A stretch of 42,763 nucleotides of DNA from an uncultured Bacteroidales bacterium (GCA_945921355.1 CAMEKM010000010.1:1-42763); one strand, 5' to 3'; shown: positions 7,507 through 17,013, numbered from the stretch's first letter. The notes: generated by a model from the letters alone, not told the origin. A program made the numbers and translations.

Positions 7507-8475
7507 TTATCGGGTACGATTTAGGTACAATAAGGCAAGGTACTCTTGTTCGCTCTGTCCAGGAGTAGGGTGTAGTTCTGCCTTGTGAAGCAAGCTTAAT
7601 ACTTCCAAATCCATGATAGTGCTATAGCCACTACGGGCGATGATTTTCTGCGCTTGCAACATGATTGAAAGTAATTGATTATCACTTATATGTGGAATTA
7701 AAGTAACCGATCCTATTTGTGTTGTTGTAGCTGGATTATCTATTTTGCCTCGTACTATCAAAACAGGCATATGGTAGTTATGAAAGCGTTCTATCAATTC
7801 CTTCTCGAATAACGTGCGTTGAGGTTCAAGGCCTGATAAAATAGCCACAATGGCGTAATCAACATCGTTTCGATATCTCTTCAGTATCGCTTCTGAAGAA
7901 GCTAACGAAAAACGCGAGAGAGGACCCAAGTATTTCGCTTTTTGGTCGAAGCGTCCCCCGTGAGCCAATGCTCTCGATAGATTATGGGTGGCATCGGCAT
8001 AATCTGGTACCCACACTTCGTTGTATCTTTTGTATATACATGCGTGCAACGCACGAGCTAGTGGTTGGAAGAATTTTAAACGTTTCGGGAGAATGGGATA
8101 TAGCTGATGAGTAATATACACAGACCATGTGTAGCGAGAGAAAAATCCGAAGCGATTGTCAGAGATTATCAAATCGAAATGCTCAATGGCTAATAATTGG
8201 CGCAGATAGTAGTGATCGGCTATAGTGAAACGAACTAAAGCAGGTAGGGCGCGCAAATAGAATCCACGTTGGGCATCGTTGTTCGTATAACGCAACTCTA
8301 ATGATGGCAACGCAACTACACGTAATTTTGGGAAATAGCGACGGAGTAACAATATACTATCGCCATCTCCTCCCAGCACTACTTCATCGCCATTTGCCAT
8401 GTATTGACGAATAAGTGGGATACAACGGGTAGCATGCCCCAATCCCCAATTGAGTGGTGCAATCAAAATCTTCAT
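7507..8475 (-). CDS. MurG/GT28-like glycosyltransferase, C-terminus apparently short
   Basis: A 322-residue predicted glycosyltransferase of the GT-B fold. The N-terminal LNWGLGHATRCIPLI and the acidic DLIISDNRFGFF segment are typical of the Bacteroidota group annotated as UDP-sugar transferases. The C-terminal nucleotide-sugar site is represented by IARSGYSTIMDLE and the motif HPTPGQSEQEYLA. In family members I know, the chain runs on past this motif by some tens of residues, but here it stops after YLALLYLNRTR. No convincing continuation is visible in another frame. The start overlaps the stop of the radical SAM gene by 4 bases, so it is the last gene of the operon. Acceptor unknown. Confidence 0.8.
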   Translation of the reverse strand: MKILIAPLNWGLGHATRCIPLIRQYMANGDEVVLGGDGDSILLLRRYFPKLRVVALPSLELRYTNNDAQRGFYLRALPALVRFTIADHYYLRQLLAIEHFDLIISDNRFGFFSRYTWSVYITHQLYPILPKRLKFFQPLARALHACIYKRYNEVWVPDYADATHNLSRALAHGGRFDQKAKYLGPLSRFSLASSEAILKRYRNDVDYAIVAILSGLEPQRTLFEKELIERFHNYHMPVLIVRGKIDNPATTTQIGSVTLIPHISDNQLLSIMLQAQKIIARSGYSTIMDLEVLSLLHKAELHPTPGQSEQEYLALLYLNRTR

Positions 8476-9236
8476 GCGCTTACAATTACATCAACCCCTT
8501 TTTTGCGCAACGATTCAGCGATCGCTTCCATCTCTTCGGCAGGGACTTTTGATAGTGTTTTTAGTGGCGTAGCGCGGTCAATCACATATATCATAACTTG
8601 TTTAGGGTGCAAGTAATCCACCATTTCATACCATGCTGTTAATTCTTCTGGAGTAGTATTATCTATTGTTTGACCTTGATACTCTCCACGCAAAAAACAT
8701 GTTTGCAGTGTAAAATCACCATCAAATATTGAAAGCCACTGAACAATCTGCTTCACAGTCAATTGTGCATTAACAGGCTTGTCTATCAAACGCATAGTAG
8801 CATCAATAGCAGAGTCCAACTTCAATATACGATTATCACACAATCGCAATGCTTCAATCACATCTGTTCGCCCGAGTTGTGTAGAATTGCTTAAAACAGA
8901 CACTTTAGCATTTGGACAATGTTGATCACGTAACGCACACGTATCTTGAATGATTCCTGAAAAATCGGGGTGCAAAGTAGGTTCGCCATTGCCACTGAAA
9001 GTGATAACATCAATGGGGCTTTTAGACGATAAGGCGATAAGGCTAGTAGAGAGAGCCTCACGTACTTGTTCGCGGGTGGGAAGTTGGGGATGCGAAACTG
9101 GTTGATTCCATCCACACTCACAATAAACACAATCAAATGTACACAACTTAGCCGTGGTCGGCATTAGATTGACGCCTAATGATACACCTAAACGACGTGA
9201 GCGAATAGGACCATATACTATTGAATCAAAAAGCAT
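8472..9236 (-). CDS. Radical SAM protein
   Basis: A 254-residue radical S-adenosylmethionine enzyme. The [4Fe-4S] ligands are Cys32, Cys36 and Cys39 in CTFDCVYC, with an extra Cys41. The SAM-contacting GNGEPTLHPDF motif lies at about 103-113. The N-terminal pattern YGPIRSRRLGVSLGVN is that of a widespread stand-alone group with no agreed substrate. It starts 2 bp after the dnaG stop and overlaps the next gene by 4 bp, so translation is probably coupled. The local context (primase before, glycosyltransferase after) does not identify the reaction. Confidence 0.88.
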   Translation of the reverse strand: MLFDSIVYGPIRSRRLGVSLGVNLMPTTAKLCTFDCVYCECGWNQPVSHPQLPTREQVREALSTSLIALSSKSPIDVITFSGNGEPTLHPDFSGIIQDTCALRDQHCPNAKVSVLSNSTQLGRTDVIEALRLCDNRILKLDSAIDATMRLIDKPVNAQLTVKQIVQWLSIFDGDFTLQTCFLRGEYQGQTIDNTTPEELTAWYEMVDYLHPKQVMIYVIDRATPLKTLSKVPAEEMEAIAESLRKKGVDVIVSA

Positions 9237-9238
9237 AA

Positions 9239-11269
9239 CTATTTTAATATCACTCGATTACCCAATACCTTGCATAATTGCTGACGAATATTCATCAACA
9301 TGGGTTGCTGTTCCAATATCGTATGAATCAGTTCCCAATCATTATGTTTTTGCGCTTCTTTCAGCATTGTCTGCATTGAATCTATACGTTCATTGACAAT
9401 TGTATATTTCAATTCTAACAGCATACGTTGTACCAACTCTGGTAAAATATCCAAGTCACTCGGTACATTCACTTCTTTCACCACATTTTCCGATACCATT
9501 TGTTTAGAATACATACGACTCAGTTCGTATTTATCAGCCAACATATCCACTGCGAATTGAGAAACTTCTGCTTTAGGATGATGTTGAAAATATTTAGCAG
9601 CAACCCAATTAGGTTCCTGATAATGAGCCATATATTCGTCTATAATAAGTTGATGCAATGGATTTTCAACAACAATACTATCTCTCTGTAATTCATTGAT
9701 AATATATTCACCTGCTCGTATTACTGCCGTGTCAGATTGATATAACGTCTGCTCGCCATAACGAATAATTACCTGCATCAAATTTTCGATATTTTGCTCT
9801 TTGGCAGATCTTGCAGGAGATATTTGAACTTCCACAGTTGGTTTTATCGGTTCTTCTATAGTAATTGCTGCTGAATCGGAAGAATTATTTTCCTGATTTT
9901 GAGGTAATTGTCTTGATGTTATATTTTTCTTGTGTTGTTCTGCCAAATGTTTTTTGCGCAATTCTATAACCTTTCGTATTAAAATATTTTCGTGAATATT
10001 CAGTGTTGCAGCACAATCTTTAGTATAAATTTGACGTTTGATAATGTCAGGAATTATAGCTATTGATTGCACTATTTGTGTTATCATATCTGAGCGTTTC
10101 ACAGGGTCATTTCCTGCATCTTCACTCAAAAGTTGAGTCTTGAAACGAATAAAATCTGTCTGGTGCTGCTGAATATATCCTAATACTTCCGTCGCATTAT
10201 GTTTACGTGCAAAACTGTCTGGATCCTCTCCTTCTGGTAATAATACCACTTTTACATTTACACCTTCTTCCAACATCATGTCTATACCACGCAATGCTGC
10301 CTTAATACCTGCATTATCGCCATCATATAAAATAGTGACGTTCTCCGTAAATCGATGAATCAACCGCACCTGTGGATAAGTTAATGCCGTACCACCAGAA
10401 GCCACTACATTCTCTATCCCAGATTGCACAAGCTGGATCACATCCAACTGACCTTCAACCAAATAGCAGCAATCTTCACGTTTTATCGCCTGCTTGGCTT
10501 GATAAAAACCATACAATTCATGCTTTTTCTCATATAAAATTGAGGTCGGCGAATTGACATACTTTCCCGCTTTATCGCTCTGCTTTATTAATCGTCCTGC
10601 AAAGCCCGTCACCTTACCACTAACCGAGAAAAATGGGAAAATAACTCGTCCGCGAAAACGATCAAACAGACGGTCTTGTTCATCTTTCAAACAAACACCC
10701 GTACCTATTTGCGTATCAGGATTATTGACGAGATAGGTATCTTGAAAACCTGCTTTTTTAGCAGCTTCCCATAATTTTGCTTTCTCTGGAGAATAACCTA
10801 ACTGAAATTTTCTAATGACATCTTCTCGTATTCCTCTTTGGCGAAGATATGCCATACCAACAGCCGTACCCTCCTGTGTATCATGCAATTGCGATTGAAA
10901 CCATTTGTTGGAAAAATCATTCACCACAAACATTGATTCACGATCATCTTGCCGTTGCTTCTCCTCTTGGGTCAATTCACGTTCCTCTATAGTAATGTGG
11001 TAGCGCTGTGCTAATTGCCTGATAGCTTCAATATACGAACACTGCTCAATCTCCATGATAAAGCTTACAGCATTGCCTGCTTTGCCACAGCCAAAACATT
11101 TAAAGATTCCTTTGGAGGGCGACACAGTAAACGACCCCGTTTTTTCGTGATGAAATGGGCATAGACCAAGCAAATTAGCACCTCGTTTTTTTAAGGTTAC
11201 ATAACTGCCAACAACCTCTTCTACTTTGGCTGCTTCAAAGATTCGGTCTATAGTTTCGCGTGGAATCAT
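9239..11269 (-). CDS. dnaG: DNA primase DnaG
   Basis: A 676-residue primase that makes RNA primers at the replication fork. The N-terminal CHC2 zinc finger has Cys37, His40, Cys58 and Cys61 (CPFHHEKT...FKCFGCGKAG). The catalytic core carries the TOPRIM signature with VEGQLDVIQL and the acidic LYDGDNAG, plus the basic VIFPFFSVSGKVTGFAGR motif before it. The low-similarity C-terminal half, about 440-676, would bind the DnaB helicase. It is the fifth gene of the operon, 10 bp after the outer-membrane barrel gene. The usual rpsU-dnaG-rpoD grouping is absent. Confidence 0.98.
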   Translation of the reverse strand: MIPRETIDRIFEAAKVEEVVGSYVTLKKRGANLLGLCPFHHEKTGSFTVSPSKGIFKCFGCGKAGNAVSFIMEIEQCSYIEAIRQLAQRYHITIEERELTQEEKQRQDDRESMFVVNDFSNKWFQSQLHDTQEGTAVGMAYLRQRGIREDVIRKFQLGYSPEKAKLWEAAKKAGFQDTYLVNNPDTQIGTGVCLKDEQDRLFDRFRGRVIFPFFSVSGKVTGFAGRLIKQSDKAGKYVNSPTSILYEKKHELYGFYQAKQAIKREDCCYLVEGQLDVIQLVQSGIENVVASGGTALTYPQVRLIHRFTENVTILYDGDNAGIKAALRGIDMMLEEGVNVKVVLLPEGEDPDSFARKHNATEVLGYIQQHQTDFIRFKTQLLSEDAGNDPVKRSDMITQIVQSIAIIPDIIKRQIYTKDCAATLNIHENILIRKVIELRKKHLAEQHKKNITSRQLPQNQENNSSDSAAITIEEPIKPTVEVQISPARSAKEQNIENLMQVIIRYGEQTLYQSDTAVIRAGEYIINELQRDSIVVENPLHQLIIDEYMAHYQEPNWVAAKYFQHHPKAEVSQFAVDMLADKYELSRMYSKQMVSENVVKEVNVPSDLDILPELVQRMLLELKYTIVNERIDSMQTMLKEAQKHNDWELIHTILEQQPMLMNIRQQLCKVLGNRVILK

Positions 11270-11279
11270 GTTAATACGA

Positions 11280-11993
11280 TTAGAATTCCCAGAGATAAAT
11301 ACCTAATTTAATTTGCCATTGGTCAAAGCGACCTCGGGTGTAGATATCTTTTCCCGTAAATGATTGTGATAGGTAGGGATTAATCAATCCAAAATCATAC
11401 CCTCCGCGCAGGAAATAGCGCTCGTATTGAAATCCCGCACCAATACCCCATGTGACATTCAAGCGCTTGAGTGCGTAGTCGCTCACTTCTTGCTCTGAAT
11501 ACAAATCATCTATTGGATTTTTTTGGTTGACTTGCTCTTGTTTGCCGTCATTGATGTAATTTTTCGTTTTCAATGACAATCCGCATTGCAGCGTTGGCCC
11601 AGTGTAGAGCAACAACCATGTGCGTTTGGCAATTTCAAATTTATATTGCCAATCCACAGGAATCTCTAATTGATGATATTGTCCGCGTGTACGTTCTTGA
11701 GGATATAATGAAGCTGTTATTTGCTTCCAATCTGTTGTATTGGCTCCAAATGTATAGTTCAATCCTATGGAAAATCCAAAACCCTTCACAATAGTTGCAT
11801 CATATACCAATCCTACTTTAAAACCATTGTAAGCAGTAGGTGTTAAAGTTTTTTCTTGATCTACTATAGGTTGATTCAATCGTGTGATTGGACGTGCATA
11901 CCCCAAGTTCACACCTATAAACTGTTGAGCAGATACAAACATTGTAGCTGCAATAATCGCCAATACAAAAAAAACTATTCTTTTCATTTGCAT
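11280..11993 (-). CDS. Small outer-membrane beta-barrel protein
   Basis: A 237-residue exported protein: signal peptide MKRIVFFVLAIIAATMFVSAQ, then alternating strands (FIGVNLGYARP, GFKVGLVYDA, GFGFSIGLNYTFG, WGIGAGFQYERYFLRGGYDFGL) ending in the outer-membrane-style terminus WQIKLGIYLWEF. This is the layout of PorT-like or general porin-family barrels of about eight to ten strands. There are two in-frame starts, ATG 11993 and ATG 11987; the second gives the cleaner signal peptide. It lies 15 bp after the OstA-like gene and 10 bp before dnaG, within the envelope-biogenesis part of the operon. Confidence 0.8.
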   Translation of the reverse strand: MQMKRIVFFVLAIIAATMFVSAQQFIGVNLGYARPITRLNQPIVDQEKTLTPTAYNGFKVGLVYDATIVKGFGFSIGLNYTFGANTTDWKQITASLYPQERTRGQYHQLEIPVDWQYKFEIAKRTWLLLYTGPTLQCGLSLKTKNYINDGKQEQVNQKNPIDDLYSEQEVSDYALKRLNVTWGIGAGFQYERYFLRGGYDFGLINPYLSQSFTGKDIYTRGRFDQWQIKLGIYLWEF

Positions 11994-12008
11994 ATATTTT
12001 TTACTCTT

Positions 12009-13691
12009 TTATTCTCCATCTTCCTTCTCTTCATCTTCTGCTGACGCCGAAATAGCTGTAGCATCTGGACGAGGAGTTCGTTCTGGATGCAAGAAGATAT
12101 CACCTGGTCGAAGAGGACGCTCATTAACTGCCCAGAAGAATGTTGCCAATCTTGTTTCACCCTCTTCCGTTTGATCCAAAGGAATCATTACACCTGTTGT
12201 AGTAGTAGTGAATACCACATGATCTACTTGTCGATTTTCCAAATATAATTTTACAAAACTACTTTGTGTCTTATTTACTCCCAAATAACTTCCATCCTCT
12301 TCTCTTGGATAGAAAATTGTCTCAGCATTTCCCTGAACATCAACCAAATACACATCGCCATCCTTCACATAGGCAATCATCTCTTTGCCCGCCAACTGAT
12401 TAAATTCTTCCAAACCCTCACGCTTAATAGCTATCGTATTCCCTATCCCGTGCAAATAGTCAATCGTACCATTTTTCATATAAATGTGTATTGAGTCTGC
12501 TGATATCTGATTGTCGCCATTCCAACAAACAGGATCTCCATACAATGAGATTATAGAATCCTTACCATGATAACGCACGGAATCACAAACCGACTGCACA
12601 TCTTCGCGGTAAATACGAACATGATAGTATGCCCTTATTCGTTGATAAGTGGTATCTATCCACATCGTATCGGGTTTTTGTGCCTGCCAAACAGAGTCCA
12701 CAAGGACGCTATCCTTCGGTAGCAATCGATATGTTTGATAAGGTATCTCTTCTGTAAACAACGTATCAGCATGCATATAAGTATACATCGTTGAATCCGA
12801 CCAATCCACCAACATCGCACTATCGGTCACATAGCCATGATTATCATCCTCCCATATCTCGCCTTTATCGCCATAAAGCGTCATCTGATTGGTCGAATCT
12901 ACACTCTGCATATTTCCCAACACCTTACCAAAACCGATAAACTTATCGTAATAAATTGTATCACCAGTCAAGGTCATTCCATCCGTATGAATAATTTGCG
13001 AACGATCAAGCAACATTGACTTTTCAGTAGATGTATTATACCATCCGTTTTTAGACAAGATAGTAGTCTCTTTGTCATACACGATCTTTGTCGGACCTAC
13101 CAAATCAGCTTGATAACTATCTGTATTATAGCACAATGTATCAGCTGTTAATACAAAATTTGGATTGACCAATTTTACCTTGTCACGAAATACTGCTTGA
13201 TTATTATCTGGTGTATATTGTCCCCAACGTGAAGTCAAAGTATTCAGGCTATCTTCTATCATTCCACCCGAAAAATAGTACGCAATATTGCGTGCACGGT
13301 CATAATTCAAACTATCTGTAGTCAAGGTGGTTGCGGCATTGTGTATCAATTTCACATGCTTACGAAAACGTGCCATCTTTGTATTTCCATTATAATACAA
13401 CACATCTCCAAAACCTTCAATACTATCTCCTTGCGACAAATGCACATGACCAAACGCATGCAGTGAATTCTCTTTCTCAAAAAAATATGCTGAGTCGCAA
13501 TACATCAACGCTGAATCATGACGAAAACGCACTTCACCTTTCAATATCTGTACATCAGGCAGACGTTTTTCATCAAAAGACAACGTTTCAGAATGCTCCA
13601 AAAACACCAACGAGACCTTTGATTCCCCCTGTGCCATTATTGACATTGCCAACGACACAGCGAGTATAATATGTATAAGTCTAATTTTCAA
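12009..13691 (-). CDS. OstA/LptA-like lipopolysaccharide-export protein
   Basis: A 560-residue exported protein: signal peptide MKIRLIHIILAVSLAMSIMAQG, then many short repeating beta units characteristic of the OstA/LptA-like jellyroll (PF13100 type), such as ILKGEVRFRHDSALMYCDSAYFF, HAFGHVHLSQGDSIEGFGDVLYY and VLTADTLCYNTDSYQADLVGPTKI. LptA-family proteins form the periplasmic bridge that carries lipopolysaccharide to the outer membrane; the long Bacteroidota form probably does the same. The C-terminal tail is acidic (SASAEDEEKEDGE). It follows the SurA-like gene by 12 bp. Co-transcription with periplasmic isomerases fits a role in outer-membrane assembly. Confidence 0.88.
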   Translation of the reverse strand: MKIRLIHIILAVSLAMSIMAQGESKVSLVFLEHSETLSFDEKRLPDVQILKGEVRFRHDSALMYCDSAYFFEKENSLHAFGHVHLSQGDSIEGFGDVLYYNGNTKMARFRKHVKLIHNAATTLTTDSLNYDRARNIAYYFSGGMIEDSLNTLTSRWGQYTPDNNQAVFRDKVKLVNPNFVLTADTLCYNTDSYQADLVGPTKIVYDKETTILSKNGWYNTSTEKSMLLDRSQIIHTDGMTLTGDTIYYDKFIGFGKVLGNMQSVDSTNQMTLYGDKGEIWEDDNHGYVTDSAMLVDWSDSTMYTYMHADTLFTEEIPYQTYRLLPKDSVLVDSVWQAQKPDTMWIDTTYQRIRAYYHVRIYREDVQSVCDSVRYHGKDSIISLYGDPVCWNGDNQISADSIHIYMKNGTIDYLHGIGNTIAIKREGLEEFNQLAGKEMIAYVKDGDVYLVDVQGNAETIFYPREEDGSYLGVNKTQSSFVKLYLENRQVDHVVFTTTTTGVMIPLDQTEEGETRLATFFWAVNERPLRPGDIFLHPERTPRPDATAISASAEDEEKEDGE

Positions 13692-13703
13692 TGTATTAAG
13701 TTT

Positions 13704-15047
13704 TTATTTTACCCACCCTGGGTATTGAAAATCACAGCCACGCCAAGCAGGGTCAATCTGCACATATATTTCTTGTTGTTTGCTGCGAATCCACTTATCT
13801 ATCGTTTCCGCACTCAATTTCTGTTCCAACATCCCCCTGATTACCTGAAAGTCGTCCACCATATTCGCTTTATGTGCATCACGTTTGGTCTTCAAACGCG
13901 CTATCACACATACTTCTTTGTTCTTGGCCTTATCCATCATCACAAATGGTACACTCACATCTCCCTCTTTCAAAGAATAAATTTGGCGCGCAATCTCAGG
14001 TGGCAAATCTTGATACTCAAATTTGCTTGCACCCGTCTGAGGATTGGTCATCAATCCGCCACTCATCAACGTATTTTTATCCTCCGAAAAACGAGCCACA
14101 GCTTCCTCAAATGGAATTCCGCTATCCACTACCAGTGTGCGAATGGAATCCAAACGACCTATCGCATTCACCTTATCCTCAGCTGACACACGAGGTTTCA
14201 GCAATATATGACGACAGTTGATACGCTCGCCCTTGCGCTCAATCAACTGGATAATATGAAAACCATATTCAGTTTGAACGATACGTGACACACGCTTTGG
14301 ATCGGTCAAATTAAATGCCACATCAGCAAATTCGCTAACCAACTGACCTTTACCTACAAAGCCTAACTCACCACCACGCTTTGCAGACTCAACGTCCTCA
14401 GAGTACAAGCGTGCCAACATGCTAAAATCGGCACTTCCACTATGAACGCGGTCGGTAAACTCGCGCAATCGTGTTTTGATACGCTCTGTTTCTTCCAATG
14501 GCACAGCAGGTTCAATGCTTAATATCTGTACCTCTACCTGAGCAGGTACCATCGGCAGTGAGTCTGCGCTCAACGAATTGTAGTACCTACGTACTTCAGC
14601 TGGAGTAGGGTTGATTTTCTCAGTCAATTTGCTCTGCATTTGCTGGATAATCATTTGGTTACGCACCATCGTCATCATCTCTTCGCGAATTTCAGTACTC
14701 GTTTTACGGAAGTACTCCTCCATTTTCTCCTTACTACCAATCTGCGAGATATAATAATTCATACGCATATCCACCTGACTACTCACAGTAGATTCGCTCA
14801 CTTCAATGGAATCCAATTCCGCCTGGTGTAAAAACAGTTTTTGAATAGCCAACTGCTCTGGAATCACGCAATAGGGGTCACCTGCTATCGGCTGTCCCTC
14901 GTATTGTGCACGTAGGCGCTCTTCTTCCACTTCGCTCCTCAAAATCGCTTCCTCGCCAACTACCCATATCACTTCATCAATAATATTGTCTTGCGCAATA
15001 GCAAAGATAGAGCAAAATAGGCTGATTATCAATAGTTTATTTCTCAT
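13704..15047 (-). CDS. surA: SurA-like periplasmic peptidyl-prolyl isomerase
   Basis: A 447-residue parvulin-type isomerase and chaperone for outer-membrane proteins. Signal peptide MRNKLLIISLFCSIFAIAQ; an N-terminal SurA-like helical domain at about 20-165; parvulin domain 1 at about 170-270 (SEDVESAKRGGELGFVGKGQL, TEYGFHIIQL); parvulin domain 2 at about 275-390 (INCRHILLKPR, FSEDKNTLMSGGLM); then a C-terminal helix. The start overlaps the upstream lipoprotein gene by 11 bp. It is named by architecture; it is not necessarily orthologous in detail to E. coli SurA. Confidence 0.92.
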   Translation of the reverse strand: MRNKLLIISLFCSIFAIAQDNIIDEVIWVVGEEAILRSEVEEERLRAQYEGQPIAGDPYCVIPEQLAIQKLFLHQAELDSIEVSESTVSSQVDMRMNYYISQIGSKEKMEEYFRKTSTEIREEMMTMVRNQMIIQQMQSKLTEKINPTPAEVRRYYNSLSADSLPMVPAQVEVQILSIEPAVPLEETERIKTRLREFTDRVHSGSADFSMLARLYSEDVESAKRGGELGFVGKGQLVSEFADVAFNLTDPKRVSRIVQTEYGFHIIQLIERKGERINCRHILLKPRVSAEDKVNAIGRLDSIRTLVVDSGIPFEEAVARFSEDKNTLMSGGLMTNPQTGASKFEYQDLPPEIARQIYSLKEGDVSVPFVMMDKAKNKEVCVIARLKTKRDAHKANMVDDFQVIRGMLEQKLSAETIDKWIRSKQQEIYVQIDPAWRGCDFQYPGWVK

Positions 15048-15879
15048 ATCGTATCAATTTGTTTTGTTGTAATGCTTTATGATATAGTTTATCACGTTCT
15101 TGCTCCAGAAATTCCACTCTCCGCTCATTCAGTAATATCTGTTCGATTTTTGTTCGTGCATAATCCAATGGCATCTCAGTGCCTTTCATGTGCACATCTG
15201 TCACTTGCAACAAATACGTATTGACCGAATCTTCCATCACAATTTGGCGCTTCTGATTCAACTGCTTTTGCAAGTTGGCATCTGATAAGGGCATACGCAG
15301 CAATATCTGACGCGAATTCTTCCATTCCTCCAAAAACAGCTCATAACCCGTAGCATAATTGTATGCATATTTTTCTATTTGCTCCAAGTTCTCATCATCA
15401 AATGGCTTTGCCATCTGTCGCTTCAATTCATCCATGTTTGGCGCACCCAGAGGCACTACTAACAACATGCCTTTCACAATAGTTTCATCCAGCACAAATC
15501 GCGATGAATGGGTTGCATAAAATGCCCTTACCAAACTATCTTCCACATGTTTGGGCATGCGTTGAGCTATCAAATTCTCCTCATACTCATGGACATACAA
15601 CGATCGACGATAGTCTTCCACCATACGCTCTATCTCTTTGCTTTCCACCTTTTTTGCCGCATCGTACTCCAACAAATCCTCTGCCCATTGACGAATATAC
15701 GCCTCTGCCACACGAGCACTATCTTCACTTCGCAAACCGTTTGTCAGTGCAGCAATTTCCACTTGCGTCAAACTATGACCATTGCACTCTACCACAATAC
15801 CACTCTTACGTTGTCGTTCAAACAACGTACAACCGACCATTATCGGCACAACTATCAATAATACTACGAATTTACGCAT
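15037..15879 (-). CDS. PPIase-like lipoprotein (SurA/PpiD N-domain family)
   Basis: About 280 residues with a lipoprotein signal (MRKFVVLLIVVPIMVGC, lipidated Cys17). The rest is mostly helical, with the layout of SurA/PpiD-type chaperones without a clear parvulin core. It resembles the 'peptidylprolyl isomerase' paralogue that precedes SurA in many Bacteroidota. The frame also opens at ATG 15888, but that codon lies within a few bases of the predicted transcription start, so ATG 15879 is preferred. First gene of the operon running down to 7507. It probably works with the SurA-like protein on outer-membrane clients. Confidence 0.78.
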   Translation of the reverse strand: MRKFVVLLIVVPIMVGCTLFERQRKSGIVVECNGHSLTQVEIAALTNGLRSEDSARVAEAYIRQWAEDLLEYDAAKKVESKEIERMVEDYRRSLYVHEYEENLIAQRMPKHVEDSLVRAFYATHSSRFVLDETIVKGMLLVVPLGAPNMDELKRQMAKPFDDENLEQIEKYAYNYATGYELFLEEWKNSRQILLRMPLSDANLQKQLNQKRQIVMEDSVNTYLLQVTDVHMKGTEMPLDYARTKIEQILLNERRVEFLEQERDKLYHKALQQNKLIRYEK

Positions 15880-15896
15880 AAAACACATTTAACCGA

Positions 15897-15928
15897 CAAA
15901 AGTACAAAAAATCTGCCAAATATCCAAA
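15897..15928 (-). promoter_or_regulatory. Promoter of the surA-ostA-dnaG operon
   Basis: On the minus strand TTTG (15928-15925), a 20-bp spacer and TACTTTTG (15904-15897). It would drive seven closely spaced genes. No other clear promoter is visible down to 7507. Confidence 0.72.
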
Positions 15929-15956
15929 TTTTTTAACAATTATTTGCCAAATCCGC

Positions 15957-16790
15957 TTAATTGCCGCAAAAAAGTATTGGCTCGTTTTCATCCACATGAC
16001 CGTATGGAGTATTCCACATTATCGGATAGTCATATCCTGCAAGTGCCTGATGGATAGATTCTTGCACCGTGCACCCCATCAGCTTATCATCGTCGCAATC
16101 TGTAAATTGTCCCACTATCACACCGCTCAAACGATCTAATACACCACTCATACGCAAGTTATTCAACATCCGATCAATATGATAATGACGCTCACAAATA
16201 TCTTCTATCAACAATACTGGTGCTTCTTCCAGTTGGTCTATGATGGTGTTCAGGGAGTATGGTGTTCCTTGCAAGCCATATAGTACACTCAAATTGCCCC
16301 CAATAATCTTCTTTCCATCGAAATGAGACGTGCCGAAATGTTGAAATTCTTTCCCTTTTTCTATGGCTTCACGCATAAGCAACACTTGTGGGGCGTCTTC
16401 TGGCAGAGTTGCCAATGCTTTGCACATCGAAGCATGCAATGATGGTACGCCATGCAAACTCATAAGTGCGTGTAAAACAGTAATATCCGAGAAACCAACC
16501 ACCAATGGCCATTCCGATTTTGGGCGAGTTGGTAGCACGATCTTATCCACTATTTGCTGCAATCCATATCCTCCGCGTGAACACAATATCACATCCACCG
16601 AAGTATCTGCCAATGCCTCGTTCAAATCTTCCAATCGTTCTTCCGCTGTGCCCGCAAAACGACCACACGCTCCAAAGGCATGCTTACCTATCGATACTTG
16701 AAAACCCCAGCTCTCCAAACGTTCACGCGCTTGTTCAATATACTTCCTCTCTATCGTACCCGAAGGTGATATTATACGTATATGTTTCAT
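15957..16790 (-). CDS. LD-carboxypeptidase, peptidase family S66
   Basis: A 277-residue serine peptidase of the LdcA type, which removes the terminal D-Ala from tetrapeptide muropeptides during murein recycling in the cytoplasm. The catalytic triad is visible: Ser101 in VVGFSDITVLHA, Glu196 in LLIEDICE and His265 in YGHVDENE. The SRGGYG loop at 71-76 is also typical. The chain ends seven residues after DENE, whereas LdcA proteins of about 300 residues continue with a final beta strand, so the C-terminus is short. It is transcribed from its own promoter. The OstA operon starts about 80 bp downstream. Confidence 0.93.
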   Translation of the reverse strand: MKHIRIISPSGTIERKYIEQARERLESWGFQVSIGKHAFGACGRFAGTAEERLEDLNEALADTSVDVILCSRGGYGLQQIVDKIVLPTRPKSEWPLVVGFSDITVLHALMSLHGVPSLHASMCKALATLPEDAPQVLLMREAIEKGKEFQHFGTSHFDGKKIIGGNLSVLYGLQGTPYSLNTIIDQLEEAPVLLIEDICERHYHIDRMLNNLRMSGVLDRLSGVIVGQFTDCDDDKLMGCTVQESIHQALAGYDYPIMWNTPYGHVDENEPILFCGN

Positions 16791-16809
16791 ATTAGTATGC
16801 TTTATGCTG

Positions 16810-16840
16810 CAAAGGTAGTAAAAATTTCCGAATTGACAAA
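16810..16840 (-). promoter_or_regulatory. Promoter of the LD-carboxypeptidase gene
   Basis: Minus strand TTTG (16840-16837), a 19-bp spacer and TACCTTTG (16817-16810). The leader to ATG 16790 is about 13 bases. Confidence 0.8.
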
Positions 16841-16902
16841 GTCATTTCCAATACATTCTACAAATTCTATACAAATTCAAGTCTATTCTTCATACTATTG
16901 AC

Positions 16903-16946
16903 TATCATTCTCCACTTTATCAATTATCATTCTCCATATTATCAAC
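16903..16946. repeat. 22-bp direct repeat, two units
   Basis: Two adjacent 22-bp units both begin TATCATTCTCCA and end in TATCAA plus one base. The surrounding intergenic region 16791-17194 otherwise holds two promoters and the 11-bp array. Confidence 0.75.
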
Positions 16947-17013
16947 TATTATATATTTCTCTTTTATCCGACCACCTCCTCCTCGACTTCTCGCTGTTCT
17001 TTCCTTGTCAATT

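Noticed and set aside
13671..14186. A 171-codon plus-strand frame opposite the SurA-like gene
   Set aside because: The minus-strand SurA-like protein with two parvulin domains explains this DNA.
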